A program made the translations under genes and the position numbers. The notes under the pieces are model-generated. The model did no database searches. It had not been told where the DNA came from and saw only the letters and a program-made list of their open reading frames with translations. A stretch of 64,000 nucleotides of DNA from Diaporthe sp. PMI_573 (Eukaryota > Ascomycota > Sordariomycetes > Diaporthales > Diaporthaceae), in contig JAJTUP010000013.1 of the NCBI GenBank assembly GCA_021399435.1, forward strand, positions 62,001 through 126,000, written 5' to 3'. Each line of letters opens with the position of its first letter. Within the stretch, counting starts at the first letter, position 1. Below are positions 47,284 through 59,925 of the stretch, piece after piece.

Positions 47284-47336
47284 CCAGCCAGCCAGCCAGC
47301 CAGCCAGGGCAGAGCACAGCACAGCACAGCACAAGC
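47284..47336 (+). repeat. CCAG and CACAG tandem repeats
   Basis: Six CCAG units are followed at once by four to five CACAG units. They lie in the presumed leader or promoter of the FlbC-like gene. Confidence 0.8.
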
Positions 47337-48926
47337 ACCGGCGCAGCTCTCCAGTCACGGCGGCGAAAAAGAGAACAGCCAAGAGCTGGCAATACCTGAC
47401 CTCGCTTTTGCCTTTCATCAGAGCTCGCTCCCTCCCCTCAATCAGAGCGCACTGCCGCCCGAAACCTTTATGTAAAGCTTGGCCCGCCGACTCTTTTTTG
47501 CCTCCCCCCATCGTCGAGCAAAGCAGGCTGCTCTTCTGCCATCACGTTGAAATCCCCGAGCTCAGACGTCCTCTCCTGCCGGCGATCATCTCTCTCCCAA
47601 ACAGCTGGCATTGGTACTCCAATTTTCCCCGTGCCATTGCAAGTCGAGAAATATCCCCCAGGCAGAGACACAGGAGATCGGCCTTGGAACTTTCCCACGC
47701 ACGACCAGCGCCGATCACCAGAGACGCGGCACACTACTCGTCCGTCCCTCTCACTCTCTCTCTCACTCTCAAACAAAACCTACGCAGCACTGGCAGATAC
47801 ATTCAAGATTCGCCAAGACGTCACGTTGGCAGCCGCCTGGGAAGAACACCAGACGTCGACGCCCACACAGTACTGTCACCTGCTGTTGCCCGTCTCCGTC
47901 TTCCTCTCTTAGCTGTGCACGGCTCCACGCACGCTGCCCGCTCCACGCGACATCAAGGTGTACCTGTACAAGAGGGGGGAAAGTGTACCGGTACAAAAGG
48001 CCTGCTCTTGGTCGTCCATGACTCTCTCCAGTTCCCCACGCCTGCTCGAAGATTGTTATCCCAAACTCCCGGCTCCTCCCAGGCTTGACCGCCCGCCGAT
48101 CTTTGTCCTTTCTGTTCAACGACGCCAAAACCGCCAGCCCGCCCAAAATTGAACACCAGCTGCTCCCCAATCTCAGCCCTGGCACTCGCCTGTCCCACCT
48201 TTCACACGGCCCTATCTCCTGGTCCTTGTCTGCCCAGGTCTGCCTGCCTGCCTGCCCAACCCCATCCCTGCTGGCAAAGTCGACCTCCTTTTCTCAGGAC
48301 GGCTCCTTGTACCGCCGATCGCTGCTCTCTGCTGGAGTCGTCACAGGCCCGCTGAAGACGTGTGTCCCCACCAGTCCCGCGCACCAGCAGCGACCAAGAC
48401 ACAACGTTCGGACGAGCCTTTTGGGTCCAAACAACCGATTGGCTCCATCGCGCTAGTCCTCACCTTCCACAGGGGCCACTGTCTCTCTGCCGTCTTGTCA
48501 TCCATCCTCGAAGCTGGTTCCCTCGCGGCGCACTTAAGGTCGCTGATCCCTCCATTCTCGAATATCTCGCGTGTGCGCTGGATCTCCAACCAGTCTGATC
48601 AATTTTAAGGGAGCAAGGTCAAAAGTCTTCCGTCTCCCACAAAGGTGACACGACTTTGAATCCTCGTACGGAATCCCGCATCTGATCAGCGAACCTATTA
48701 TTTTTTTCCTACCCTTCTCCTCCTTCCGCACGTTTCCTACCTTGACACAAGTTCCCTCGTGTGGCCCCCCCCACCACCACCCCCTCTCCACGACGGACGA
48801 ACCCACGCACGACGAGACGTGAGCAAGACTACTACACCTTTCCGGCCTGAAGAGGAACCATCTTGCCGTGATCGACTTCCTGGAGCTCGCGGAGACACAC
48901 ACGCGCGCGCACACCACCCGTCCAAT

Positions 48927-50233
48927 ATGACGATGACAATAGACGCCAACCAGCAACGTTACGGACATCTTCAATTCGATAACATGTCTTCCTATCCCAC
49001 CCACTCGCCGCAGTTTAGCAACCCCTGGGCGTCGTCCACGACGGCCCCCTCGAGCCACGCCCTCTACGTGGCATCGCAACCTGGACTGGCTTCCAACCCC
49101 ATGGGCCTGGATCGCCACGCACAGCAGCCGCCGTCCCGGGCACCGGCTACTACCACTGCGCCGCTGGCGCCGTACGGCTCTGTCCCGGTGACTTCAGCCT
49201 CAGCAGGCAGCCCTCTCAGTATGGTGGACCCTTCCCTTGCAGGAGGACAATCGGACTTACTTTCTATTCCCCAAGATCTCCTCAGCATCAACCGCATGCC
49301 CCATCCCAGCTCCGCACCCTCATATGCCGAGTCTGCGTACACGACCGCGGCCTCCCCAGTCCATGCTACGTACGCTGCGTCGCCGACCAGCTACGACGGC
49401 ATGGGCTACCCGTCCTCCTCAGTGCGACACAACTTCGGTCTGGCGCCCGAGGCGGATCCCCACAGAAGGTATTCACAATCATCAGTCTCGTCTGGCGCAT
49501 CCTACGATCACCAAGTCGAAGGCCTGCCTCCAGTGCCCAGGAGCTCACTTGTTGACTTTCGAACCGACAGAGGTATCAATGACGACCGACGAAGCTTCCA
49601 GGACGCCATTGAGGCCAGCCATGGCATGCTTTCAATGAAGTTCGACACAAGCAATCAGGAGACGCCCCGCGCCGGTGTCTACAACAACCGCGGCCGAGCC
49701 TCGGGAGACTCTTATGGATTCCCTTCAGCACATTCGACGTCCTCCAGCGTGTCGTCCACCGGCTTTAGCCCGTACTACGGGTCTGTTGACGGAAGTGTCA
49801 GTGACTACTCGACAGCTGGCTCCGATATCGAGTCTGTGGGAGGTTCCAGGACGCTCCCGCGCCCTCAGGGTCTGATGCCTAACCAGCCCCCAGCACCGCA
49901 GTCCATGATGGGACAATTCAGCTCCAAGGTGTCCAGCAGCACCCAGAAAAAACACAAGTGCAAGGTCTGCGACAAGCGCTTCACACGGCCTAGCTCATTG
50001 CAAACTCACATGTACAGCCACACAGGAGAGAAGCGTAAGTACAACCCTCGCCATCGCGTCCGCAGCTGAAATCCTTGGACCAGTCGGCTGACACGCTGGT
50101 CATAGCTTTCAAGTGTGAAGTCGAGAACTGTGGTCGGCATTTCTCAGTCGTCTCGAATCTCAGGAGACATCGCAAGGTGCACAAGGGCGATGCCCGATCT
50201 GACGCCGGCAGTGAGGATCACCAATCCGATTAG
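48927..50233 (+). CDS. flbC: C2H2 transcription factor, FlbC-like conidiation regulator
   Basis: A 411-residue nuclear factor with two C-terminal C2H2 fingers. Finger 1 is CKVCDKRFTRPSSLQTHMYSH (about 344-364), joined by the TGEKP linker to finger 2, CEVENCGRHFSVVSNLRRHR (about 373-393). This pair, including the RPSSLQTHMYSH and SVVSNLRRH helices, is that of FlbC, an upstream activator of brlA and conidiation in Aspergillus, with Sordariomycete orthologues. The remaining 340 residues are Ser/Pro/Tyr-rich and disordered, as in the family. Exon 1 is 48927-50034; the 71-nt intron (GTAAGT...TAG) splits the TGEKP linker; exon 2 is 50106-50233. The ATG at 48927 (MTMTIDANQQRY) is chosen because the open frame upstream is low-complexity and lies in the leader. 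The very long gene-free region upstream suggests complex developmental control. Azf1-type factors are related, so the name is not certain. Confidence 0.75.
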
Positions 50234-53200
50234 AGAGTCTGGCCCCGCGACATGCTCTCGAGCCATCCCAATCGACACTAGATCCGCGACTGTACAATAT
50301 GCGACCTCACGAAGCCTCACGACGACCGAGTCGACGAGCGGCTTCATTTCCCCCCCCCCCCCCCTTTTTTTTTCGTTCGCGCATCGCCAGTTGGGCCGAT
50401 AGATTTACCACCTTCTAATTCTCATCATTCGCTGTCTATACCCTATTTTATGATTCATTTTCAGCCTTTTGGTCAGGCCATGAGCATAGCCGACACGGGT
50501 GCATCGGCAGTATTAAGAGCTGGGTCGCGTCGTGCATATCATCCCGGAGTGGGATGGAACCTGGGTGCGGCAAAAAGTTGCATGTTTCAAAATTTGGGGC
50601 CAGAAGACTTATACCCGGCTGTTCGAACGAGACTTTCGGTCGTTTTCGGCGATGCATTCTTCGATTCCACGGATGGCGGGCACCTCGCTTACTAAATACC
50701 CCAAGGAGAAACAACGGTCTCGATCCGACTAGAGCCAGCGAACGCGGGTGCGAAGAGATCGGCCCGACGACACATGGAGCAAGATTCAAAACCGATAATC
50801 GAGTCTCGACCAACAGCACATTCGAATTTCAATCCGTCGCTATCGCTCGCCACCTGAGTTCCGGGTAATTCACTCTCCTGCCTGGGGCTACATCACTTTT
50901 GCGATGCTTCCGATTCAAAATATCGTTGTGGAACGATGACCCAAGGCCCTTCGCGGGGCCCGGCCAGCAGGCCAGGATTGAAACCCTCTCACATGGCCGG
51001 GTCCTATACCATTGAGTGAAATGGCGTTCAGTGGTTGTTTTGGTATTTTTTTGGTTTTTTTTTTTGGTTTGGCAGTTTGTTTTGCCTGGCGGACTAGCCT
51101 CGGTGTACGGGGGAGATCATGTTTGTTTCCTGGGCGGGGGAAACGGTTTTGGTCCCATCTCTGAGCCGGCGCTGCTCAATGTCTATCGCTTGATACCACC
51201 AACCAACACACAACCCACCTAATGTCTTTCGCTTACACATCGATACCTTGAGCAACACACACCAAACGCTCGCTAATTATTACACTATATACATCTGTTG
51301 TATTTTACGGTCGCTACACGGAAACTGGAGGGTGGGAAAGGGAGAAATACACTCGGGAAGGGAAACTAGATGTCTTTGTGACCCTCCCAAGGGGGAGGAT
51401 CACCAAAGAGAGGGAGCTACTAGCACGGAAATGGGGAAGGGGCGCGGAGGGGTGGGGTTTCAAAGGAGTTTCTGGGTTTGTCTTGTCTTTTGCCTCTTTT
51501 TTTTTTCCGGTTGTCCTTTCGTGCATGATTTCATTTTGGTTCTCTGCCCACCGAGCCCCCTTTACTACACTGATGAAATGTGCGATTTCAAATATTGGGG
51601 GCAAGGGAATTTGGGGGAGAAAGAGAACAAACACTCTTGTCACTCGAATGTGTACTACTAGCTGAGCGAAAGAAAGCTGATCTGCAACGAGGCTTCTTCT
51701 ATGGCCTTGATCTCAAAATAAAACTTCTTGGGACGAGAAATATGACGCGTCCGTGTAAGAGTGACTCTTTGGCGTCCAACTTTCGATCAGCTCTGAATCG
51801 AACCATCTCAATTCAGCTAACGAGTAGATAAGAAATGTAGGTGCCACGTTGAAAATCACACACGAGACTCGCATTCGAGTGAAAGACTATTCTCGTCCCG
51901 CAGCAGGGAAAAACTTAAAATTCCTCGTATCCGCCCAAATCCTATCTCCATCTCATCCGCGCCAGCCTGTCCGGGCTGGGCAAGCCTCAACAAAAACGTG
52001 CCATGTCATCTGCCTGCCTGCCTGCCTGACTTCCTGCCTGCCTGACACGGACAGGAACGAGTCTTCCGCCCATGAGGAAATATACCCCCGCACACGGCGA
52101 AGACCAATCTACGAATCACTACATCAAGAAACACTGTGGAAGATACAGGACGAAGGAAGGCCTCATGGCCGAGCAGACCAACGAGGTGGGTGAGTTATGA
52201 GACACAACGATTGATCGCATGGAGCAAAAGAGACAGCCAACCTCCTTGGCCGGCGTGTAGCGGATCGACAGCGACATACTGACAGGAGCACGTGGCTCGC
52301 CTGGATGGGGGACGGACAAGGGACGGGGGTTGGCTTGGTAAGTTTGTAGCAAGGTGGCACCGCCGTTGATCATCTCGTCTCCTTTCGTCTCGTCTCATTG
52401 CCCTAAATAACCCATCTGGCAACACCATTCACAAGGCCTGCCGCGGCGACGATCTCATTTAAGGCTCTCTGGCCCTCTCTCTTTTTGTGTGTGTGGGTTC
52501 GGCCGAATTTGACTCTTGCCAATTGAAAAATGATCAGCTCAAGTTAGAGTCATGTCTATCATTGTAACCTCAGGCGGCCAGGGCGATTCCCGTTCGTCCT
52601 GTCAGGCCTGTCCGCCCCGTCTACAATTACACTAAGGCGCACTATATCACGTTGGCACGTCACGGGCGGCCTGCCCATCGCACCCAGCTCGGCGGGATGG
52701 GAACCAAATTAAGCGCTGCGTCCTGCGTATGGTTTTGCTTAACTGAATCCTAGGCGAGGCTTAATTGTAATTGATGTTCATCATGCAGACTATTGAGTAG
52801 GCAGGTGGTAGTAGCCACTGTATGGGTAAGTGGCTAAGTTTAACATGAAACAACACCCCGGTCTGATCAGAGCGATCTGCAATATCGGGTTCCCTTAGCC
52901 AAACCCATCGTGGTTGAATTGGGCTGTGAGGGATCACGGAGCCAACCAACCACATGACAATGACAACGAAATGGCCTGACCGAGTCACAAGTCAAACTTG
53001 GTTTCCTGAGCAGCAAAGCTGCGGCAGCAAAAACAAAAGAAGGGGGGGGTTGAGAAGGCACATTGATAGACGTGTGAAGGAAAGAAAGGAAGAGGAGAGT
53101 GAGAGAAGCTGTAAGCTATGGCAGGACCTAGCATGCCATCCAAAATCTTCCCCGGAGGTGTACGGGTCAGCGTTGGACAGGGCACGGATAGCCCCGAGCT

Positions 53201-55689
53201 TCATTGCTCGATCTCTTCTGATGCGAATGCTCCTGCACAGGGTTTAGAAAGTGTTAGACGGAAGACAATTGACACATCCCGCCAGAAACCTGCCGGGTCA
53301 TCAAATCATGCTCGAGCACATTTCTCCTCTCTGGCAGTCTGGGGGGCGGAGAAGCAGGTAGTGCATTGCAATGCACCTGATGGCAGGATGGCTGTGACAG
53401 GCACAAGGCCGCCCGGGGCTTTGAAAGTCACCGCGCTTCCTGGTGCGTTGCTGATCAGTGCCAAATTACCAGGCTCGCGCGAGTGCCCCTGTCCGCGATC
53501 AGCCCTTCACGTGTGCCCAGGATTTAGCTACCGGGTTGGGTCTCAGGGGGACTGAATCCTCCAGCGCGGAGAGAGTCGATCCCCACACTAGGACATGAGA
53601 GGGGGCAAGGTGACTGGCCAATTGCTCACTGCAGAGCAAGCAGGAGGCAAGGACGACGATGGGGATCAGGTAAAAGTCTCGGCACAGCGGTAACGTCTGG
53701 AGACTGCGGGATGAGCGAAGGAGAGGTGGGTTTACTCAGCACTAGGAGAAAAGCCTGCGACCCTTCTGCCGGTCAGAGCCGTGCCATGGGTGAAGCGAGC
53801 ATGTCAGGGGGACACCGAGCACTGGTTGTCAAGGTACAAGGGGGGGGCCAAATCAGAAACCTCCGGAGCGAGACTGCTCTGCCCACATGCTGAACATCGC
53901 AGCAGATGAAGGAGGCCAAGCACTGCCGCACCAAATATAGAAAGGAAGTCTCAACGCTTGCTTGCCAGTGTGTCGGTGGAGCGGGCCACAAGTCCGGGTC
54001 AAAGAAGCTTCAGGAGGACAAGGCGAAGTCTCATGCGGTACCGGGCATGCTGCCACTGGCGCGAGGCGGGTTTTGGGGTCGCCGCCCCGGCTTCACTAGC
54101 GATGTTCGGCGGTACTTGGGCCGATGATCATGACCGAAAACCGTAGCACCTGGACAGTAGCAGCGGCGAAAGAGACCCCGGTGCTCAAGATGGCTGGTTC
54201 GACCAATGCTTGGGCATGTACGTGACCCGAACCACCGCTTGGTGGTGGACATGGTTGAGGGCCGGGGTAGCATCCGGCGCCGCGCCGGGGAGGGAAATGA
54301 TTGATAGGTACAGCGGGTGACGACGATGAGGAGGAGTAGGAGGCAAGACAATGCGTGGCCATGCGACAGCGGAAAGGGTCCCGCAGTGAGGGACAAATTG
54401 GTTGGCCGTGTGCCCCGCGCAACCGCGGGAGTAATTGAGGGTCGCGCTGGTAGTATATGGAGGCCCAAAGAGGCATCGCGTGTCCGGGTCGATAATGTCA
54501 TCTCGTGGGAGGCAGGCCGGTCCGGCGAAGTAAGAGGGTGACATTCCCCACCCCTTCGGGGCATCCCCTGTAAACTTGAAACATGCTTGGCCAACGGCAG
54601 TGGGTTCCCGAGGTGGACGGGAATGTTTATCGCTGCCAGGATTGGTATGGGCTCTCGATAACACACTTGGTGCGGGTGTGGAGGGCTGACGATCGGCCAC
54701 GGCGATTGGCACGGGCGCGGGGCGTGCAGGCTAGTAGGCAGGCAGCCAGGCAGCCAGGCTGCAGCGCGCTGCAGAGGGGTGGGCCTCGGCAAGGGGAAGG
54801 GCGACCTTGGGCCCGGAAGGAGGACAAAGTGAACCAAGGGCTGGCTGGGTGATTGGTCGGGGGGGCGGCGTGATGGGAGGAAAGCTGACCCCGTGGCAAA
54901 GTAGGCGATGCAGGCTGGGGCAGCTGGGTGGCCCTGATTGGGCTGCGTGAAGCCAAATGGCCTACACGTGAGCGCTGGGTGACGGAGGCAATGCTCTGTA
55001 GGTAGGTAGCTGGGCTGCTGGGGCAAAGGGGCCGATTGGCTTCTGAGTTATCCTAGAGGGTCGCGCGATAGGAGGCTGCAGTATAGACTTGATTGCGCCC
55101 AGCATGTTCGGCTACGCCTTCTCCGTGTGGGCTGCTGTGGCTTGCGGGAAAGAATGGTTTGGACAGCCATACGCAACGCTGGGGCCGGGTTGTGCCAGCA
55201 GTGCTGCTCCGGTGGGTTTGTGTCGAGTCGAGCTGACTTGTGTTGCAGGCAGCATCGCCGTCCACAATGCATGGTAGAGGACCAACCACATGTAGCACAC
55301 GTACACTACAGTGATCCGACACACAGGCTGACAGGCCACCGCGGAGAGCGGAGTGGACCTCGAGGCGGGGAAAGGCGTCGGCCGTGACGCAGCCGGACTG
55401 CTGGGGCCAGGCTCGACGAGAATTGACACCCGGGCAGCACCTTGGCAGCTCGCTGACGGACAGTCACAGAGAGGGCCTGCTGTGGAGAGGCTGCTTCCGC
55501 CACGAGTCATCGTCACGGAGCCGAAGGAAATGGCATCGTCGGGACTGAGGCTGAGACCGAGACTGAGACCGAGACAGCAGGGCGGGCATGGTCGTCAGCA
55601 ACCGCGAGTGGGCCTCTTTGGGGGAGGTCAGGAAGGGGGTGTTTTTTGCGCCGGTGTCAGCACTCAACTGCTTGGCTTGAGCGGGAGGC

Positions 55690-55737
55690 GTCGTCGTGTC
55701 GTCGTGTCGTCGTGTCGTCGTGTCGTCGTGTCGTCGC
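55690..55737 (+). repeat. 8-nt tandem repeat GTCGTCGT
   Basis: Five exact copies and a sixth with one change (GTCGTCGC). An 8-nt period cannot keep a reading frame, so it is non-coding. Confidence 0.9.
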
Positions 55738-56064
55738 AGGGAAACCAGTAGCGCCAGTCGGGTTTTCCCTGCGCGCTGGCTGAGGCTGCTCTGAATCAAA
55801 GGCACCACTCTGATTGGTCACGCGCGCGGCTCCCCATGCACGCCCCCCCCCCCCGATGACGACACTCCCTGCCCGAACGGACGGCCCGATGACGTAGGCG
55901 GAGAGCGCAGGAGCAAGGGAAGGGGCCAGGGTTGGGACAGGGGTCCCGGGATGACAGGGACAGCAGGGGCCAGCAGAGGCGGCAGAGGCAAGGCGTGAGT
56001 GGTCGGGTCCAATGGGGACTGCTCCACCGCCTGCAATTCCAACATGCACCAAACCGTCCTCTTG

Positions 56065-56105
56065 CATCCATCCATCCCATCCATCCATCCATCCATCCAG
56101 CCATC
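56065..56105 (+). repeat. CATC microsatellite
   Basis: About ten CATC units with two interruptions, in a gene-free region. Confidence 0.9.
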
Positions 56106-59100
56106 ATGCATCCACACCCTCCTTCCGCATCGCCAAGACCGATGGCTGGACGGCCACAAGGAGACAGCCGTGACTGCGTGGGCAGGGTGGGGCAGCTGGC
56201 AAAAGCTAAATGAAAATAAGATGGCAAATCGTTGCGCGATGCGGCAACGCCCCAATCCGAAACGAGAAGTGCCATCGCAGCCCACGCCCTGCGAGATCAT
56301 CAGGGTCCTGCTCGTCCTGGCACTTGCCGTCGCGGTCGCAGTCAGCCCGGCGCACCAGCTTTGGAAACTGCACCAGCCGCGGAGCCGGGCATCCTTTCCT
56401 TTACCCACACTGCCATCTGCTGGTACATATGTACCTACCTACCCAGGCCTGCCAGGTACCTACCCAAGGTAGGCAGATATATACTACAGCCTCTTCCCTC
56501 CCGCGCAGCAATGACCAGACAGCAGACAGAAATACCCAGGCTCTCAGCTCGGCCAAATTGCAGGATCCAGGGAGGAGCCGGGCGCAAGATTGCTTCTCAA
56601 TGCAGCGTGTCGACTACTCGCCTTTCATAATGACTTTAGTAGCAACTGCGGACGGGGCACCACGAGATGCGTTATTAAACCCCGATATGGAGACTCCACC
56701 CCATTTTCACCGAGCCCACCGCGATGAAATTGACGCAGCGTCATGAGTTCTGCAAGCCCACGCGTGTTTTGTTCATCCATGACCAATCTCGTCACCACTG
56801 CAACATCGTCATTGTGAAATATCTGATTGTGTTGCTTGCTGACTGGCTGATGGTGGTCCTCGTGTCGTCTTGACCTCGCTGCCGCTGCCGCTGCGGTGGG
56901 TGTGTCGTTGAAATAACCCTTGCTGCACAATGACGCAGTTGGCGCCGTGGCCGTGCTCCACCATCGACGGCACCCTGCTCGTGTGCTCCACTTTTCCCGT
57001 CGCTTCCTACAGACCCCGCCGGAGCTGACGACAGTTGTACCGGTACATGTCGTTGTCCACTCATTCAAGACCCCAGCTTTTGGAGCCCCCCCCCCTCTTT
57101 GCTGTCTGCCCCCGCCCTCTCTCTAGCGGGCAATTACGCGTAAACCTGAGATCTGAAATCTGAAAAATAGCGACCGCCCGCCCCCTCCCCCCCGGCCATG
57201 GAGTGGTCGTTCTGCCCTCAACTAGACGCCCAAGACGGAGAATTCAATTCAAAGCATCCACTCCAACCCGGATCTCCTCGGATCTCTGGCGTCAGGTGAT
57301 TACAGTCTTTCTGGTTTCGAGACCACGTCTCATCTTGATTTTGGGCCGTTGCACATTCCAGCGTGAGATCCAGAACTGTAGAAATCCCCCACTGGAGGAA
57401 TTACACCAGGCAGTACCACGGGCCACCAATCTTTGTCCTTTCTTCTTTTTTCCTTGTTCTTCCTCATGGGGACTAAATCCAGGGTCCAAGCAACGGGTTC
57501 TTGGAACAACAAGCAACAAGCACCCTTGAGCTATCCTCTTATTTCCCTTCCCTAGCGTCGCCGTCTCCCCGAATCATGAAACGAACTGTTTGCGTCCTAG
57601 TGCCTCTCGTATGTGGATTCTCACTAAACCCGCATCGACTTTCCCCGAGATTCCCATCCCTTCAAGATTGTGCCTCTTTCCAGTGACGCGAGGCTCGAGC
57701 TCCGCGATCCATCCTCTGCTTCGCCTCCACGAGCAGAAAAGACCACCTTTCCTCATTTACAAGAAGCCATACTACATGGTCAGGAAGAAAACGTCCTGCT
57801 TGCCCTCTACGTCAAAAGGCCCGATTGGGCGGCCCAATTCCCAATTGCCAATTCAGCCGCCCGTCTCACAATCCCCAAGACCCGCACCCTCCCTGCTGCC
57901 CTGCCGCGAGCTACACAATGCACAATGCGTTACAGCATCGTATACTGACTGCATCAACCACCCTTCGCCCCAGTCGCCCCCCCCCCCAAGTTCTCTCAGC
58001 AACAATGGTCAGCCAGGCACAACCGGGGCACACCGCTTTTCGGCCCATGCAGATGAGATTTGGAAGGCTCTGCGATGTGACACTCACTGCACGCGGGCTG
58101 TGGCTGCAACCCATACCGCCCCTACCCCTCCCTTCCTTTTCCACGCCATTGTAACCCGGCACACCCATCTGTACAGCGACGGGAATAAGGCTTGTAATTT
58201 GTTTGTGCACGGTTTGAGGCGAGAGCGGCAGGATTGCACTACAGCAAGTAGCCTGGCTGGCAGGCTGACAACGCGTCCGTCCCTTGGCGCAGGGCGTCAG
58301 GGTGGGCGTTGGGAACCCACACACCCGCCCCACCTTCTTAGTCACCTAGCTGGGACATTTTGAATAGGCGTCATTCTACCCCAGACTGTTTTTTCTTTTT
58401 TCCCCTGTCCAATTCCGTTTTTTGCCACTTCTTAGCCAAGTGCTAAGTACGGGAGGCGCTAGGCACGCTAGGCTAGGGGTCCTAAACAGTAATCGCCTGG
58501 TGAATAGCGCGTGTGTGGCTGTCACGGCTATTTCTGCGCTTTCCTCGCGATAATGTTTGATGACGGGGGTCTAGGTGCTTTGGTTGGATGCCGCGGCGCT
58601 TGTGTAACGTAACGTTGCTTGCCGCTGCTGGTCGAGCGGATGCAAAAGAAGATTAGGTCCCCTTCCCCTTGTCCCCTTGTCCTGATCCCGAACGACCACG
58701 TGACCTGGACGGCGGAATTTCTTGGTCTCGTGTTTGACTTGCACCTGTTCATCATCGGCTTCTTGGAACCTTGTGGTCCAGGGAGCTGATTCATCTCGGG
58801 GGCATCGTTGTGTTGATGCAAGGTTCGGGTGCTGTTGTGGGGTTGGTTAGCCATAGAAGTACCATGTAATTCGCAGGTATGCTGCGAAATGCAGACCGTC
58901 GGCCGGGCTTCTCTAGGGATACACAGACCAGGGCTCGTGTGGTCGTTGGGGCGCCGTCTAATTCACCGCCTCCAAAATCATTCTGAGCATGCCTCTTCTC
59001 GCCATCATCTCGCGTTGTTAATTATGGACAGTCTGCAAACTCTCGCCACCGGCCGGACGGGAGATTGTCAAATACACAAGGCCTTGGTCTGTTTGTGCCT

Positions 59101-59925
59101 GACAAGTAGCACCAAAATGTATGGCTGCCTAACTGCAGAAGCGATGCAGGCGTGGGTTGACAGGAAAGCCAGAAAACCACGTCGGCAGATCAACACTGCC
59201 AACCACGCGTCGCTGTGTAGCTAGACTCGAGACGAACTCTCGAGCCTTGCGCCCGTGGTTGATCAAGCTGTCAAGCCACCCACCCACCCCCCTGCATGGC
59301 TGGCTCAACTAAAAAGAGATCGGCAAACTTTGGTGATCGATCCCGCAAGGTAGTGATCTCGCAATGTCGTCTTAGAACGAGGCTTAAGCAGCAATGCAGA
59401 GGCAGCCGACTGCGTTGTTGCTTGGGCATTCTTGCATACGTGACCTCAATCTCCGCCAATACACCATTCACTGTCCTGTTGAGAAGAACGGCGTATCATG
59501 CTCTGTCTCTAGGTGTGAACCGTGCTCGACGGCAAGCTCGAGCATCCATGGATGGGCTCAGTTGGCTCGTTTGGAGAGTTCACCCTGCGACCTGGTGGTT
59601 TCACGGTGTACGGCCTGAGACATTTTGTAGTCATTGTTCTTCAATTCCTGATTACTTGGCGTACTACCTGATCATTGTATCGAGATGAATCCATTCGACT
59701 ACTGCCATCCAGAGGTCGAACGAGTTGAGCCCATGGATGAGGCGGCCCTCTTCATTGACTGGCTACCCTGCGGGTTCAGAACCGAGTCGTCTTCACGGAA
59801 GCCGAGAGGGGCCGAAAATGCCCCGCGCCGGCGACGCGGAGCCTCAATGACACAACCCGTCGTCTCTGTCGACTCAACACTCGCACCAACAAACTTCTAG
59901 GGTGCCTCCTTAGACACAGCTCAGG

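Larger units (their letters stand above)
34591..48926. other. 14-kb gene-free stretch leading to the FlbC-like gene
   Basis: No recognisable gene on either strand. Overlapping open frames of 60-280 codons are Pro/Ser/Arg/His-rich, lie in up to five frames at once and show no domain, as expected for GC-rich non-coding DNA. The sequence is dense in microsatellites (37802-37831, 44930-44990, 45838-45885, 46862-46909, 47284-47336), G-runs (40687, 42977, 43261, 43917) and short palindromes. The last 1.5-2 kb (about 47.2-48.9 kb) is pyrimidine-rich and reads like a long 5' leader of the downstream regulator, with several upstream ATGs. Confidence 0.45.
50234..59925. other. 9.7-kb gene-free stretch
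   Basis: No gene is recognisable on either strand. The longest frames (minus 54031-55026, 331 codons; plus 57590-58363, 257 codons) are Pro/Arg/Ser/His-rich, lack any motif and overlap other frames. The start must include the FlbC-like 3' untranslated region, with C15 followed by T9 at 50350-50373. Further C-runs lie at 55843 and 57977, tandem repeats at 55690 and 56065, and a 14-nt palindrome GGTACATATGTACC at 56422-56435 within a cluster of GGTACC/TACCTACC motifs. Confidence 0.45.

Noticed and set aside
54031..55026. 331-codon minus-strand open frame
   Set aside because: Pro/Arg/Ser/His-rich, overlapped by other frames, no domain, no intron or codon pattern like the real genes here.
57590..58363. 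257-codon plus-strand open frame
   Set aside because: Low-complexity composition with Pro runs; no homologous motif, and overlapping frames are equally open.
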